Shown: positions 1 to 9,875 of the stretch, one piece after another
Position numbering within the stretch: position 1 is the first letter of the stretch
How the letters are laid out: the number at the start of each line of letters is the position of its first letter
Assembly (NCBI RefSeq): GCF_033955345.1
Contig: NZ_CP138332.1
Span: 930,001 to 994,000 of the forward strand
Direction of reading: 5' to 3'
Origin: Sphingobacterium bambusae
Lineage (GTDB): Bacteria > Bacteroidota > Bacteroidia > Sphingobacteriales > Sphingobacteriaceae
DNA: 64,000 bases
Position numbers and translations under genes: made by a program
Notes under the pieces: model-generated
Told to the model about the DNA's origin: nothing
Seen by the model: the letters and a program-made list of their open reading frames with translations, nothing else
Database searches by the model: none

Positions 1-1509
1 CGTTGCCGGTGCAGCCGCTAGCAGCTGCACCACTGCATCAAAGTCATCCGCTTGTACCACGGTCGGTAAAGCCTTCAACGCAGCTTGCTTTACCTGCGGA
101 TCTGCTGAAGCAACCAAAGGCAAAACTACTTTGGAAGAGGCCGCATCCGTCCGCTTCGACAGGATATCCAACAACAGCAATTGCGTTTTCGCATCGGCGG
201 ATGGCAATGCCGCATCAATCAGGGCCACCGTTTGGGGATCCCTACTAGAAAGCAGCAGGCCCGAAATCGCCTGTGCAGTAGGTTCATCCGCTCCTTTCAC
301 GGATTGGATAAGAAAGGCTGCATTGGATTCCTTACCCAGCGACGATAAAGCTGTTAAGCCCGCAACTTTGGATTGCGTATCCTTCACGTGCGGCAAACTT
401 GCCTGTAGGGCTGCCAAATCTGTCGCATCCCCTGTTTTTGCCAAATAGTTGAAAATGCTTTCTTGCACCTCTGGCGAAGCTTTTTTCAAGATAGCCATCA
501 GCTTCTTATTGTCCGCAGCTGTTGCCTGTCCCTTCAACAAAGACAAAGCACTGTTACGATACAAGGCGTTGCTTGAGGTCGCCGCTTTCATCAGCTGTTT
601 CTTTGCTTTTTGCGGATTAGCATCCATCAACAGACTGAGAGCGCCCACCTGCAGCGTCGTCGCTTGGGCGCCAGCAGCTCCCTTCATAACGGCGTTGGCC
701 ACCGATAGCGCCAAGCGATCGTTACCTTCGCGCAACAGCTGCTGCGCATAGTCAAGAGTCAGTCCGCCAATATTTGTTTTGTCAAAGCTGTAGTTGACCG
801 TCTTTAGCTTGCTCAATAGCACAGGGGCAGATTTAGCGCCGCCGATCTTGCTCAGCGCCGTATACACCGTGCGCTGAAAGTTCTCACTATCATAGCGACT
901 TAAGCTGGCAATGATGGCGTCTTCATCGCTTTTCGAGCGCAGATCGCCCAAGGCGGCAACCAATGCCGTCGTTGTCTTTTCCGAATCCGCCTTCTGCAAA
1001 GCCTCAGACAGTGCTTTCGCAGCCTCGGGCGTACGGATACCGTTTAAGGCGAGCGCTGCTTTGTCTACCAGTTCGCTGTCGCTAAGGTAAGGTACAATGG
1101 CCGCAATGGCTTCATTTTTAGCCGTCTGCTTTAACAACTGCAATACAAAAGCCTTGTGCTGCTTGTCCTGCAAACGATCGAGTGCTTGGATCAGCCCTTG
1201 CGAGAACTGCGCGCGCGCAGTTTCCTTACCCTGTTGCAATACGTAAAAGGCATAGGAATTTGCCGCATAGGTAATCGGAATATTTTCGGTACTGTTGCCT
1301 TTAAGGCCTGTCAATAGGTTCACGATATCATCGGCCGTAAAGGCCTCCAGCTCGTTCATCGCCGCGAGAAACTTCGTTTGTTCCTCTGCAGGCTGCTGTG
1401 CCAACACATCGGCAATCTTCGTTGCTGACGTTCTATTGGCCGGCTGTTGTGCGTAGGCCGCTCCCTGGAGTAACAGTAAAACGGATAACGTATTAAATAC
1501 TTTTTTCAT
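1..1509 (-). CDS. Secreted HEAT-repeat protein, 3' part beyond window
   Basis: Open on the minus strand from an ATG at 1507-1509 to the left edge of the window, so the C-terminus is missing. The first residues (MKKVFNTLSVLLLLQGAAYA, then QQ) form a clear signal peptide, so the protein is exported. The rest is alanine/leucine-rich helical repeats of about 30-40 residues, of the type ALxALGDLRSxxD and ALxxLPTVVQADDFDA, typical of HEAT/armadillo-like solenoids. It starts 11 bp after the oxidoreductase stop and is probably co-transcribed with it. In Bacteroidota such HEAT proteins often carry a C-terminal DUF1080 or haem-binding domain, but that part is not visible, so its enzymatic role, if any, cannot be stated. 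Confidence 0.85.
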   Translation of the reverse strand, partial: MKKVFNTLSVLLLLQGAAYAQQPANRTSATKIADVLAQQPAEEQTKFLAAMNELEAFTADDIVNLLTGLKGNSTENIPITYAANSYAFYVLQQGKETARAQFSQGLIQALDRLQDKQHKAFVLQLLKQTAKNEAIAAIVPYLSDSELVDKAALALNGIRTPEAAKALSEALQKADSEKTTTALVAALGDLRSKSDEDAIIASLSRYDSENFQRTVYTALSKIGGAKSAPVLLSKLKTVNYSFDKTNIGGLTLDYAQQLLREGNDRLALSVANAVMKGAAGAQATTLQVGALSLLMDANPQKAKKQLMKAATSSNALYRNSALSLLKGQATAADNKKLMAILKKASPEVQESIFNYLAKTGDATDLAALQASLPHVKDTQSKVAGLTALSSLGKESNAAFLIQSVKGADEPTAQAISGLLLSSRDPQTVALIDAALPSADAKTQLLLLDILSKRTDAASSKVVLPLVASADPQVKQAALKALPTVVQADDFDAVVQLLAAAPAT

Positions 1510-1520
1510 TTTTCGGTTGG

Positions 1521-2789
1521 TTAGATAGTCCAGGGTCCGCGCATCGGTTGATTGATCAGTCTGTTCGCTCCTTCGTCGTTCACAAACTCCTGCTTTTCGG
1601 AATCGAAATGCAGGGTACGATTTAAACGCAGCGCCGCAAGCCCTAAGTTGACCAGCGTGGCCGAGTAATAGCCATTCTGCTCGTTCAGGGCAAATTTCTG
1701 CCTGCTGCGGCAAGCCTCCACAAAATCCGTTACCTGCGCTGCCGGTTCCGGGTACTGGGAAAGTTTACGCTCCAAATCCGGAATATCCGATACAAAGCCT
1801 TTATACAGTTTTCCTTTCGGCCCGTCGATATAAGCCTGTCCCTCTTCGGTACCGGCACCATCCAAAATAATCTGGCAACCATCGGCGTAGGTGTAGGTAA
1901 TCTTGCGCCAAGTACCCACAGCATCAAAATGCTGCTGTGGCGCATCGACCTCTACTTTCACCGGACTCTCCTGGTCTTTACCTAAAAAGTACTGCACAGG
2001 ATCCAAGTAATGCTGACCCATATCGCCAAGACCACCGCCATCATAATCCCAATAGCCTCTAAAGGTCGTGTGCACGCGATGCGTGCTATATGGCTTGTAT
2101 GGCGCTGGCCCTAGCCACATATCGTAATCCAATTCTTTTGGCGCCTGCTCTACCGGCAGGTTCTCCTTGCCCACCCAGTAAAATTTCCAGTCAAAGCCGG
2201 TATGTTTACTGATGGTCACTTTAAGTGGCCAACCCAACATGCCGGTATCCACCAATTTTTTTATTTTCTTCACCGGCACGTTCATGCCATAGAAATTGTC
2301 TGTAAAACGAAACCAAGTATTCAGGCGAAAGATGTTGCCATGCTGCGCAACGGCCTCCTTGACTTTCTTACCTTCACCTATGGTGCGCGTCATCGGTTTC
2401 TCACACCATATATCTTTGCCCGAGCGGGCTGCTTCTACAGCCATAATACCATGCCAGTGTGGTGGCGTAGCAATATGAACAATGTCCACTTCTGGATTTT
2501 GGATAAGCTCTCTGTAGTCGTGGTGCTCTTTGATGCCGCCACCCAATTCCTTTTGGGCAATGGCTAAATGCCGGGTATCTACATCGCATATGGCCACCGT
2601 TTTGGTACCCGCATAGGCGAAATGTCCACGGCCCATCGACCCAACGCCGATAACGCCTTTGGTTAAATGGTCACTCGGAGCCAAAAAACCGTTACCGCCC
2701 AGCACATGTCGGGGCACAATGGTAAAGGCAGCAGCTCCAATCAACGTCTTTTTAATAAAATCACGTCGTGAAGTGTTGTTTTCTTTCAT
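1521..2789 (-). CDS. Gfo/Idh/MocA-family oxidoreductase with Tat signal
   Basis: 422 residues. The N-terminus SRRDFIKKTLIGAAAF is a twin-arginine signal, so the folded enzyme is exported. A Rossmann segment follows (GVIGVGSMGRGH, about residues 44-56), then the family's EKP motif (DIWCEKPMTRT, about 130-140) that contributes the catalytic lysine of NAD(P)-dependent sugar dehydrogenases. Length is normal for the secreted Bacteroidota branch, which acts on sugars or sugar derivatives. It lies between the HEAT-repeat gene and a DeoR repressor. The substrate cannot be read from the sequence. Confidence 0.9.
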   Translation of the reverse strand: MKENNTSRRDFIKKTLIGAAAFTIVPRHVLGGNGFLAPSDHLTKGVIGVGSMGRGHFAYAGTKTVAICDVDTRHLAIAQKELGGGIKEHHDYRELIQNPEVDIVHIATPPHWHGIMAVEAARSGKDIWCEKPMTRTIGEGKKVKEAVAQHGNIFRLNTWFRFTDNFYGMNVPVKKIKKLVDTGMLGWPLKVTISKHTGFDWKFYWVGKENLPVEQAPKELDYDMWLGPAPYKPYSTHRVHTTFRGYWDYDGGGLGDMGQHYLDPVQYFLGKDQESPVKVEVDAPQQHFDAVGTWRKITYTYADGCQIILDGAGTEEGQAYIDGPKGKLYKGFVSDIPDLERKLSQYPEPAAQVTDFVEACRSRQKFALNEQNGYYSATLVNLGLAALRLNRTLHFDSEKQEFVNDEGANRLINQPMRGPWTI

Positions 2790-2823
2790 TTTCTAGTAGC
2801 TAGTCTTAGATTTAGCTTCCAAG

Positions 2824-3582
2824 TTAACAAACTTTATATTCAATACCAAAATTGTCACACAATTGTTGATATTTAGGCGGAATAGCATCGCTGATCAACA
2901 TATCAACTTTATCCAAGGCCGCAATTTTGCCCAGACTTTTGCGGTCAAACTTGGACGAATCGGCCAAAACAATCACCTGATGGGCTGATTCCATCATCTT
3001 GCGGTTCAGCAGCGCCTCCTGTGCATTCGTGGTGGTGATGCCAAAGTCGCCATCAATCCCATCGACGCCCAAAAAGAGCTTAGAGCAGAAGAAATCGCCC
3101 AACAGGGCTTCGGCATAGCTGCCCATAATGGAAGAAGAGGTTTTGCGAACAGGACCGCCGAGTTGTATAATATCCACCTGCTCATGCTTGATCAACTCCA
3201 TGGTCACATTGATGGCCGAGGTGATCACCGTCAAGCCAGCCTGCGGCACAATCTCGCGGGCAAAAAACTGCATGGTCGTTCCCGAAGCAATAATAATAGA
3301 ATCATTGGGCTCCACCAGCTTTGCAGCCTCCATCCCGATACGCCTTTTGGCCTCGGCGTGTAGTTGCGCTTTCTCATTAATCGGGCGATCCTTTTGATAA
3401 GGGTTTACGCTTGTTGCTCCACCATGGGTACGGGATAGCAGCATTTCATCTTCCAAAAACTGCAGGTCTTTTCGAATCGTGACCGAAGAAACCTTCAGCT
3501 CTTCGCATAAATCTACAACCGAAACATGCCCGTCTTCAGCTATTCTCCGAATGATATATTGGTGGCGCTCTACGTTATTCAT
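2824..3582 (-). CDS. DeoR/GlpR-family transcriptional repressor
   Basis: 252 residues, normal DeoR-family length. The N-terminal winged helix (VSVVDLCEELKVSSVTIRKD, then LSRTHGGA, about residues 19-58) is the DNA-binding domain. The C-terminal part (from about 75, with IIIASGTTM and LFLGVDGID) is the DeoRC sugar-phosphate sensor fold. It is divergent from glpD with a 125-bp spacer containing repeated TTTCG sites, so by position it is probably the glycerol-3-phosphate-responsive repressor of glpDKF (a GlpR). A role in controlling the adjoining oxidoreductase cannot be excluded. Confidence 0.88.
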   Translation of the reverse strand: MNNVERHQYIIRRIAEDGHVSVVDLCEELKVSSVTIRKDLQFLEDEMLLSRTHGGATSVNPYQKDRPINEKAQLHAEAKRRIGMEAAKLVEPNDSIIIASGTTMQFFAREIVPQAGLTVITSAINVTMELIKHEQVDIIQLGGPVRKTSSSIMGSYAEALLGDFFCSKLFLGVDGIDGDFGITTTNAQEALLNRKMMESAHQVIVLADSSKFDRKSLGKIAALDKVDMLISDAIPPKYQQLCDNFGIEYKVC

Positions 3583-3616
3583 AGCCCCAAGATACGGATT
3601 TCTGGGGATGGAATGA

Positions 3617-3699
3617 TTTCGAAACCGAAATTAATTTCGAAAAGTTTCGTTTGTTTACGTTTTTTATTAAATTTACAATCAAAACAAACATAACGAAAC
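3617..3699. promoter_or_regulatory. Candidate DeoR/GlpR operator region
   Basis: The spacer between the repressor and glpD holds five copies of TTTCG or its complement: TTTCGAAA at 3617, CGAAA at 3626, TTTCGAAAA at 3635, GTTTCGTT at 3644 and the inverse AACGAAAC at 3692. TTTCG-type half-sites in inverted arrangement resemble known GlpR/DeoR operators. The last pair is a separated inverted repeat spanning the likely glpD promoter. Binding is inferred. Confidence 0.5.
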
Positions 3700-3707
3700 A
3701 AATCAAC

Positions 3708-5273
3708 ATGAATTTCAAGCGAATCGAAGCCATAGGAAACGTTGCAGCAGGTGAAGCCTGGGACATCATCATTATCGGCGGGGGTGCTACCGGCTTGGGC
3801 ATAGCCGTTGATGCCGCCTCCAGAGGCTACAAAACGCTGCTGCTGGAGCAGTATGACTTTGCGAAGGGCACCTCCAGCAAAAGCACCAAGCTGGTGCACG
3901 GCGGTGTGCGTTACTTGGCCAATGGCGACGTCAAGCTGGTCTTTTCGGCGTTGAAAGAGCGCGGGCTGATTTTCAAAAATGCGCCACATGTATCTTTTGT
4001 ACAAAGCTTCGTGATTCCCTCCTATTCTTTCTTCAGCAAGATGAAGTTTCTCATCGGCCTTAAACTATACGACTGGATGGCGGGCAAGCTACGGATAGGC
4101 AAATCTAGCTTGCTGAGCAAGGCACAGGTGCAGGCGAGCCTTCCCAAGATCAAGACCGAGCGTTTACAGGGCGGGATACGCTATTACGATGGGCAATTTG
4201 ATGATGCCCGTTTGGCTATCAACTTGGCACAGACCGCCGCAGAGCAGGGCGCCACCGTGCTAAACTATTGCCAAGTGGTTTCGATCGATAAAGACGCACA
4301 GGGGCAGGTCAACGGCGTTCAATTTATCGACAGCCTAAGCCAGAAAAGCTACCAGGTGAAAGGCAAGGCGCTTGTCAATGCGACCGGCATATTTGTAGAC
4401 GATATCCTGAAAATGGATACGGCCAGCCACAAAAATTTGGTACGTCCCAGTCAAGGCGCCCATATTGTGATCGACAAGCACTTTTTGGGAGACCGCGATG
4501 CACTGATGATTCCGGAAACAAGCGACGGACGTGTGCTTTTCGGTGTGCCTTGGCATGATAAGGTGCTGCTGGGCACCACCGACACGCCGCTACATGCCCA
4601 CCAAATCGAGCCCCGCCCCTTGGAAGAGGAGCTCGACTTTATCTTGAACACGGCGAAGGACTACCTGCAGGGCGCACCCACCCGTGCCGATATCAAAAGT
4701 ATATTTGCCGGTCTACGTCCTTTGGCAGCACCAACACATGGCGACGGCGACAGCACCAAGGAAATTTCACGGGATCATAAGCTTATAAAAAGTCCTTCCG
4801 GCCTGGTGACCATCACTGGCGGAAAGTGGACCACCTATCGTAAAATGGGCGAAGAAACGGTGGATCTTGTTGCCAAACATACCGACCTGCCAGCCAAGGC
4901 CTGCCAAACGACTTCTCTTCGTCTTCATGGGTACAGCGTAGAGAAAAGGGCCGGCCACTGGCAGGTATATGGTGCGGATTATCTCCACATTGCGCAGCTG
5001 ATGGAACATGATCCACGTTTGGCAGCGAAAATCCATCCCGATTACGACTTCCGCTTAGCCGAGGTGGTTTGGGCCGTGCAAAATGAAATGGCCTGCCGGC
5101 TGGAAGATTTCCTTGCGCGCCGTATCCGCCTCCTGCTGCTGGATGCCCAAGCCTCTTTGCAGGCGGCTCCTCTAGTGGCGCAGGTGATGGCCGAGCAACT
5201 GGGGAAAGATCAGGCATGGATCGATAACGAACTGCGGGACTACCAAGCGCTCGTCAGCAAATACCTTATATAA
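3708..5273 (+). CDS. glpD: Glycerol-3-phosphate dehydrogenase (FAD)
   Basis: 521 residues from the ATG at 3708. An upstream in-frame ATG at 3651 would add 19 residues over the operator region and is less likely. It oxidises sn-glycerol 3-phosphate to dihydroxyacetone phosphate and passes electrons to quinone. Seen: FAD-binding [12 protein letters not shown] near residues 20-31, the GlpD signature [18 protein letters not shown] near 51-68, and [15 protein letters not shown] near 372-386. The C-terminal DAO_C domain follows. It is first in a glpD-glpK-glpF operon (35 bp to glpK). Confidence 0.95.
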   Translation: MNFKRIEAIGNVAAGEAWDIIIIGGGATGLGIAVDAASRGYKTLLLEQYDFAKGTSSKSTKLVHGGVRYLANGDVKLVFSALKERGLIFKNAPHVSFVQSFVIPSYSFFSKMKFLIGLKLYDWMAGKLRIGKSSLLSKAQVQASLPKIKTERLQGGIRYYDGQFDDARLAINLAQTAAEQGATVLNYCQVVSIDKDAQGQVNGVQFIDSLSQKSYQVKGKALVNATGIFVDDILKMDTASHKNLVRPSQGAHIVIDKHFLGDRDALMIPETSDGRVLFGVPWHDKVLLGTTDTPLHAHQIEPRPLEEELDFILNTAKDYLQGAPTRADIKSIFAGLRPLAAPTHGDGDSTKEISRDHKLIKSPSGLVTITGGKWTTYRKMGEETVDLVAKHTDLPAKACQTTSLRLHGYSVEKRAGHWQVYGADYLHIAQLMEHDPRLAAKIHPDYDFRLAEVVWAVQNEMACRLEDFLARRIRLLLLDAQASLQAAPLVAQVMAEQLGKDQAWIDNELRDYQALVSKYLI

Positions 5274-5308
5274 ATCAACACATACATATACCCTATAAAC
5301 CAAAAAGC

Positions 5309-6808
5309 ATGAGAAAAGAGTTTATTTTAGCGCTGGATCAAGGAACGACAAGTTCCCGCGCTATCTTATTCAACAAAGCGGGGCAGATTGAAAATATCGC
5401 ACAAAAGGAATTTACACAGATCTTTCCGAAGTCGGGCTGGGTAGAGCATAATGCCAAGGAAATTTGGTCCACACAGCTGGCCGTATTGACCGAAGTTATC
5501 GCCCAATCAAAAATAAAATTGGATGAAATAAAAGCGATCGGCATCACCAATCAACGGGAAACGACCGTGGTATGGAACAAAAAGACCGGCGAACCGATCT
5601 ACAACGCTATTGTGTGGCAAGATCGCCGCACGGCCGAATACTGCCAGTCCATCGCCGCCAAGGGCTTGGATAAGCTTATCCAAGAAAAAACGGGACTGCT
5701 GATCGATGCCTACTTCTCGGCCTCAAAAATAAACTGGATACTGACCCATGTGGACGGCGCGCGTAACCTTGCCGAGCAGGGCGAACTTGCATTTGGTACC
5801 ATAGACTCTTGGTTGGTATACAACCTTACTAGTGGGCAGAAACATATAACCGACGTGACCAACGCCTCGCGCACCTTGCTGTTTAACATACATAGCCTTG
5901 CTTGGGACGAGGAACTGCTCGACATCTTCGACATCCCTGCCTCCATGCTTCCCGAAGTACGCAGCAGCTCGGAGGTCTATGGCGAAACCAGCACCGAGCT
6001 GGGTAGCCGTGCCATCCCCATTGCTGGTATCGCGGGCGACCAACAGGCCGCGCTGTTCGGGCAGCTGTGCACCCAAGAGGGAATGGCCAAAAATACCTAC
6101 GGCACCGGCTGCTTTCTGTTGATGAACATCGGCAAGAAGCCTGTTATCTCCACCCATAAACTGGTGACCACTGTTGCTTGGAAAATTGGCGATGAGGTGC
6201 AGTATGCACTAGAGGGCAGCATCTTTATCGGCGGCGCCGTGGTGCAGTGGCTGCGCGACGAGCTGGGCATCATCCGCCATTCGAGCGATATCGAAGTACT
6301 AGCCAGCAAGGTGTCCGATACGGAGGGGGTATACATGGTTCCCGCCTTCTCGGGCTTGGGCGCTCCGCATTGGAATGCCGAAGCAAGAGGCACCATTGTG
6401 GGGCTCTCTCGGGGTTCCAGCGATGCGCACATCGCGCGCGCCGCACTGGAAAGCATCGCCTACCAAACGTATGACATTCTGCAGGCCATGGAGATGGACG
6501 CGCCATCTCGCATCAAAGAGTTGCGCGTGGATGGCGGCGCCACACAGAACAACTTCCTTATGCAGTTTCAGGCAGATATCCTCAAAACCAATGTGGTGCG
6601 CCCAGCCATCACGGAAACCACGGCCCTTGGCGCAGCCTATCTGGCGGGACTAGCCGTAGGATTTTGGGAAGATATTGAGCAGCTAAAGAGTCTATGGCAA
6701 GAAGATAAGACTTTTGTTTTTGACCCGGAAAAGAACCACGAGGCGCAGCTCCATGAATGGAAAAGGGCGACCGAGACCGTCAAATTTTGGGCTAATTATA
6801 CCTCGTAA
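5309..6808 (+). CDS. glpK: Glycerol kinase
   Basis: 499 residues, full family length. It phosphorylates glycerol to glycerol 3-phosphate with ATP, the step before GlpD. Seen: phosphate-binding DQGTTSSR (residues 9-16), [12 protein letters not shown] near 79-90, and the C-terminal [16 protein letters not shown] region (about 408-423) of the FGGY_C domain. It sits between glpD and glpF on the same strand with short spacers, so the three are probably one transcript. Confidence 0.96.
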   Translation: MRKEFILALDQGTTSSRAILFNKAGQIENIAQKEFTQIFPKSGWVEHNAKEIWSTQLAVLTEVIAQSKIKLDEIKAIGITNQRETTVVWNKKTGEPIYNAIVWQDRRTAEYCQSIAAKGLDKLIQEKTGLLIDAYFSASKINWILTHVDGARNLAEQGELAFGTIDSWLVYNLTSGQKHITDVTNASRTLLFNIHSLAWDEELLDIFDIPASMLPEVRSSSEVYGETSTELGSRAIPIAGIAGDQQAALFGQLCTQEGMAKNTYGTGCFLLMNIGKKPVISTHKLVTTVAWKIGDEVQYALEGSIFIGGAVVQWLRDELGIIRHSSDIEVLASKVSDTEGVYMVPAFSGLGAPHWNAEARGTIVGLSRGSSDAHIARAALESIAYQTYDILQAMEMDAPSRIKELRVDGGATQNNFLMQFQADILKTNVVRPAITETTALGAAYLAGLAVGFWEDIEQLKSLWQEDKTFVFDPEKNHEAQLHEWKRATETVKFWANYTS

Positions 6809-6833
6809 ACCAGCACTTTATAAACCATACGTT

Positions 6834-7562
6834 ATGACTCCATTTCTCTCAGAACTTATAGGTACCGCCGCCATGATCTTATTGGGAGGCGGTGTGGTGG
6901 CCAATGTGGTGCTCCAAGACACCAAAGGGAACAACGCCGGCTGGATCGTGATATGCACCGCTTGGGCTATGGCCGTTTTTGTAGGTGTGACCATCGCTGG
7001 TCCCTACAGCGGCGCCCACCTCAACTGTGCGGTCACCATTGCCAACCTGGCCTTGGGCAAGCTTGACCTACAAACCTCCCTCAGCTATATCACCGCCCAG
7101 TTTCTGGGCGCCATGATCGGTGCTGCATTGGTGTGGCTGGTCTACAAAGATCATTTTGCACGCACGCAGGATGCCGCAACGAAACAAGCTGTCTTTTGCA
7201 CTTCGCCCGCGATACGCAACCTGCCGGTCAACCTTATTAGTGAGGTGGTAGGCACCTTTGTGTTAATCTTCACCATCCTCCATTTCACAGAACCCATGAT
7301 GGGGGACAAAACGCCGATCGGGCTAGGCTCCATTGGCGCTATTCCTGTCGCTTTCTTGGTGTGGGTCATTGGCCTTTCGCTGGGCGGCACCACCGGCTAT
7401 GCTATCAATCCGGCTCGCGACCTTGGCCCTCGCGTTATGCATGCGCTACTGCCTATTAAAAATAAGGCGCCCTTTGATGTTGCCTATGCTTGGGTGCCTG
7501 TCATCGGTCCTATTGTCGGCGCCTTGCTAGCGGTATTGCTTTTTGTACTGATATCGGGTTAA
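6834..7562 (+). CDS. glpF: Glycerol facilitator (MIP/aquaporin family)
   Basis: 242 residues from the ATG at 6834. A longer frame starting inside glpK is not credible because it only reads glpK out of frame. Six membrane segments are apparent. The second signature loop is canonical (AINPARDLGPR). The first, normally NPA, reads NCA (SGAHLNCAVTIANL), which is unusual. The arginine after the second NPA is kept. Role: passive glycerol entry feeding GlpK and GlpD. It is the last gene of the glp operon. Confidence 0.93.
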   Translation: MTPFLSELIGTAAMILLGGGVVANVVLQDTKGNNAGWIVICTAWAMAVFVGVTIAGPYSGAHLNCAVTIANLALGKLDLQTSLSYITAQFLGAMIGAALVWLVYKDHFARTQDAATKQAVFCTSPAIRNLPVNLISEVVGTFVLIFTILHFTEPMMGDKTPIGLGSIGAIPVAFLVWVIGLSLGGTTGYAINPARDLGPRVMHALLPIKNKAPFDVAYAWVPVIGPIVGALLAVLLFVLISG

Positions 7563-7592
7563 TCTGCTTGATCGGCCCGCAACATATACGCT

Positions 7593-7631
7593 ATCCCAAG
7601 AGGCTGAGACGACATCGCAGCTTCTTGGGAT
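7593..7631 (+). terminator. Strong hairpin after glpF
   Basis: ATCCCAAGAGGCTG at 7593 pairs with CGCAGCTTCTTGGGAT ending at 7632, about 30 bp after the glpF stop. There is no T-run, so it may be a 3' stabilising stem or an atypical terminator of the glp operon. A second small stem, CCGCTT/AAGCGG, follows at about 7678-7692. Confidence 0.45.
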
Positions 7632-7732
7632 GGCATGACCTTAATCTGTATGTTGACGAACGCATACCGGCAAAAATCCGCTTAAAAAGCGGTTAAAATG
7701 AATAAATAAACACTCCTTTAGAAAATAGTTGC

Positions 7733-8047
7733 CATTTTGCATATAAACAACAACTTGGTGCATAAGAACAATACGTTATAGCATGTATGCAATGGAGCGT
7801 TGTTTGTAAACAATACAGCATTGTTCATGAACAATGGCGCATTGTTCGTATACAATAGAGCTTCGAACAGGAGCATTACTCCTTTGTTTACTAACAATGC
7901 CGCATTGTACAGTGCGTTTGTCCCTTTGCATGGAAACAACGCTTCATTGTAAGTGTGCAACGCGGCATTGTATAATGAAGATGATCCATTGTAGGAGAAC
8001 AACAACCCGTTGTTTTTATGCAACAAGGCATCGCTCATATGCAATAC
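7733..8047. repeat. Degenerate 21-bp palindromic tandem array, about 15 units
   Basis: Each unit approximates AACAATGCNNNATTGTTCNNN, in which AACAAT and ATTGTT are inverted halves around a 5-base centre, so both strands read alike. The best conserved units lie between about 7790 and 7860. The same DNA read on the minus strand (7718-8188, 156 codons) is open and gives heptads such as TNNAPLF, MNNAVLF, TNNAPLH and LYNAALH. An open frame is expected whenever a unit of 21 bp contains no stop, so coding is not shown. The array follows glpF and precedes the AT-rich island. Confidence 0.8.
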
Positions 8048-8352
8048 GCAGTCGTTTTCCCGCGATCCGCTCGTGTTTATCCTCTCCGACTTGCCGATGA
8101 GCAGCAACAAATGCGGGCATGCACTGCGGCGTTTAAAGTTTGGTACCTTGTACTTATCGTAACGGAACAATGGATTGTGGAGCAGCATCCGCAGCTTATT
8201 GCAGATGAACTATGTTATAAATAAGGGTGTCGATGGTTTATAAACGAGAAGATAGGATGTATTGATGGAGAGCGACGTCCCATTGAAAATCATCAATGTT
8301 TCGAGGACATGTAGTATAAATCAAACCAAAACTTTTCGCTTTTTTATACAGC
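8048..8352. other. Intergenic, no gene recognised
   Basis: About 300 bases between the 21-bp array and the next minus-strand gene. Short frames exist on both strands (for example plus 8018-8224) but none has recognisable features, and I see no convincing start site or homology. Confidence 0.4.
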
Positions 8353-8760
8353 CTAGGAAGACAAGTCTTCATAAACTAATGCCAATGGACTATCTTTTTT
8401 CACAAGGGTGGACCAACCAGGAAACGCACCCTTTTCTAGTTTAGCCACGAACATATTGGAAAAATAGATTTCCGCAGAAACATTCTCCTGATGTACCGCC
8501 CAGCGAACCTCAACCAACGTTTCCTCGTCAACAGGCGGCATATTAATTTTGACAAACATGTGCGGATTCTCAAATGGAAGATCACTTTCATTACTCCAAT
8601 CGACAGTTTCTGGGGTTTTCAGGCTATTATATAACCAAACATCACTGATGATCAGCTCTTTTCCTTCTACCAAGTAGGCGTAGCACACTTTTCCGTCATC
8701 TTCGATTATCACGGAGAACAGCGGAAGTTCGTTATTGATGTATTGCTTAAAATAGGCCAT
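8353..8760 (-). CDS. Uncharacterised 135-aa protein, immunity-like context
   Basis: Starts at the ATG at 8758-8760. An acidic soluble protein without signal peptide or membrane segment. Its middle (DVWLYNSLKTPETVDW) and end (PLALVYEDLSS) match no family I can name. It is the first of a run of small minus-strand orphan genes up to 15239. The size, acidity and company of DUF4265 and an RHS-toxin relic make an immunity-protein role plausible, but that is inference from context. Confidence 0.6.
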   Translation of the reverse strand: MAYFKQYINNELPLFSVIIEDDGKVCYAYLVEGKELIISDVWLYNSLKTPETVDWSNESDLPFENPHMFVKINMPPVDEETLVEVRWAVHQENVSAEIYFSNMFVAKLEKGAFPGWSTLVKKDSPLALVYEDLSS

Positions 8761-9308
8761 AACTGTTTACTTTAAAAGTATAGCGCCGAAAATTCAGAAT
8801 CGTTTTGATCGCAAAAAATCGTCCGTCTTTGATTGCTATCGGCAGCTTTCAGTAAGAAATAGTCAAAAGAACTTATTTCCAATTGGCTAATCTTAATCTG
8901 CTACCTAGCAACATGCAAAACTAAAGAATTGCAATCAGTTTTGCTACAGCCCCCATCTATAGAAACAACCGAAAGCTATAGAATTACGAGGGCACATAGT
9001 TGTTTTAAATAGCGTATCGCAAAGAAAGTAAAAGAGCTGAGCACATTTACGCTGATATTCATTAACTATGTTTCCATTTGGCGAAATAGCAGAGATCGTC
9101 GTAACAGGTAGGAAGAATATACATCAAACAACTCTCAGGACAGCACAGGATAGAGGCATCACTATTTCTTTATAAATTTAGTTATTACTATTTAACATGC
9201 ATGCAGAACCGAATAACGAAATAGTTTCGTTCTATTGAGTACAACATGGATATGTTATGCATGAGGCGCGTAAGGAGCAAGTATTAACTTTTGTTTATTT
9301 GTATACAT
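8761..9308. other. AT-rich intergenic stretch, no confident gene
   Basis: About 550 bases between divergent genes. A 35-codon plus-strand frame with ATG at 9068 and stop at 9173-9175 (contains AEIVVTGRKNIHQ) is visible but has no support. Nothing else recognised. Confidence 0.4.
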
Positions 9309-9875
9309 ATGTTAGGTGAAGTTGTTTCATTTCTCTTCCTGCTGTTTATTTTTTCAACAGCCCATAGTACTGTATTGGCTCAGCTTTCATCTATTACGCG
9401 AGAATTGGGCGAAGCCGGCGTGCAGCTGCATGATGTGGTGCATTTTTCAGCAACCTCTAAGCTCGATATTTCACGCAAGGGCTCTTTGCCGACTTATACT
9501 TTTCTAAATGATGATACATCAGAAGTGTGGCACTTAAAAGTGAGCAGGCACCCCATATCACAAAACACGGGCTCTAAAGAAACGACTTCTACACAGCTAA
9601 CAGCTAAAAGTCATAGAAAGCCCGCTAAAGAACTGCTTACAAATAAAGAACTAAAGCAACTGGGCGGGAGCTTGGGCGTATTGGTACATTTACCAAATCT
9701 CGACGCATTTGACCCGATTGTATACGAAGACAAAACCTATTCCCCTATAGCCTCACTCACCCTGTCAGGAAGCAAAGCAATAGTCAATTTGACCATCTAT
9801 GATATGGAGATCCAGAAGAATATCAGCCGAAAAAGTTGGATAAGCAAAATCAAAAAATTTATGACAATCGATTAA
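9309..9875 (+). CDS. Secreted uncharacterised protein
   Basis: 188 residues from the ATG at 9309; a TTG six codons earlier is an alternative. The N-terminus MLGEVVSFLFLLFIFSTAHS is a signal peptide, with a likely cleavage after VLAQ. The mature part is rich in Ser/Thr/Lys and has no motif I recognise. It is the only plus-strand gene of the 8.3-15.3 kb island and is isolated by long spacers on both sides. Function unknown. Confidence 0.55.
   Translation: MLGEVVSFLFLLFIFSTAHSTVLAQLSSITRELGEAGVQLHDVVHFSATSKLDISRKGSLPTYTFLNDDTSEVWHLKVSRHPISQNTGSKETTSTQLTAKSHRKPAKELLTNKELKQLGGSLGVLVHLPNLDAFDPIVYEDKTYSPIASLTLSGSKAIVNLTIYDMEIQKNISRKSWISKIKKFMTID

Noticed and set aside
7600..7680. Possible TPP riboswitch after glpF
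   Set aside because: GGCTGAGA and a loosely similar ACCTTAATCTG occur in order, but the required ACCC/AGGG closing pairs and the UAAUxCxxGCG core are missing and no thiamine gene follows.
7718..8188. 156-codon minus-strand frame with heptad repeats as a protein gene
   Set aside because: The open frame follows automatically from stop-free 21-bp units; its N-terminal part has no recognisable signal and no clear ribosome-binding site. Kept as a repeat only.
8018..8224. 68-codon plus-strand frame
   Set aside because: Begins in the repeat array, no ribosome-binding site or recognised motif.
9068..9175. 35-codon plus-strand frame (AEIVVTGRKN)
   Set aside because: Too short and without supporting signals; toxin-like wording could be chance.
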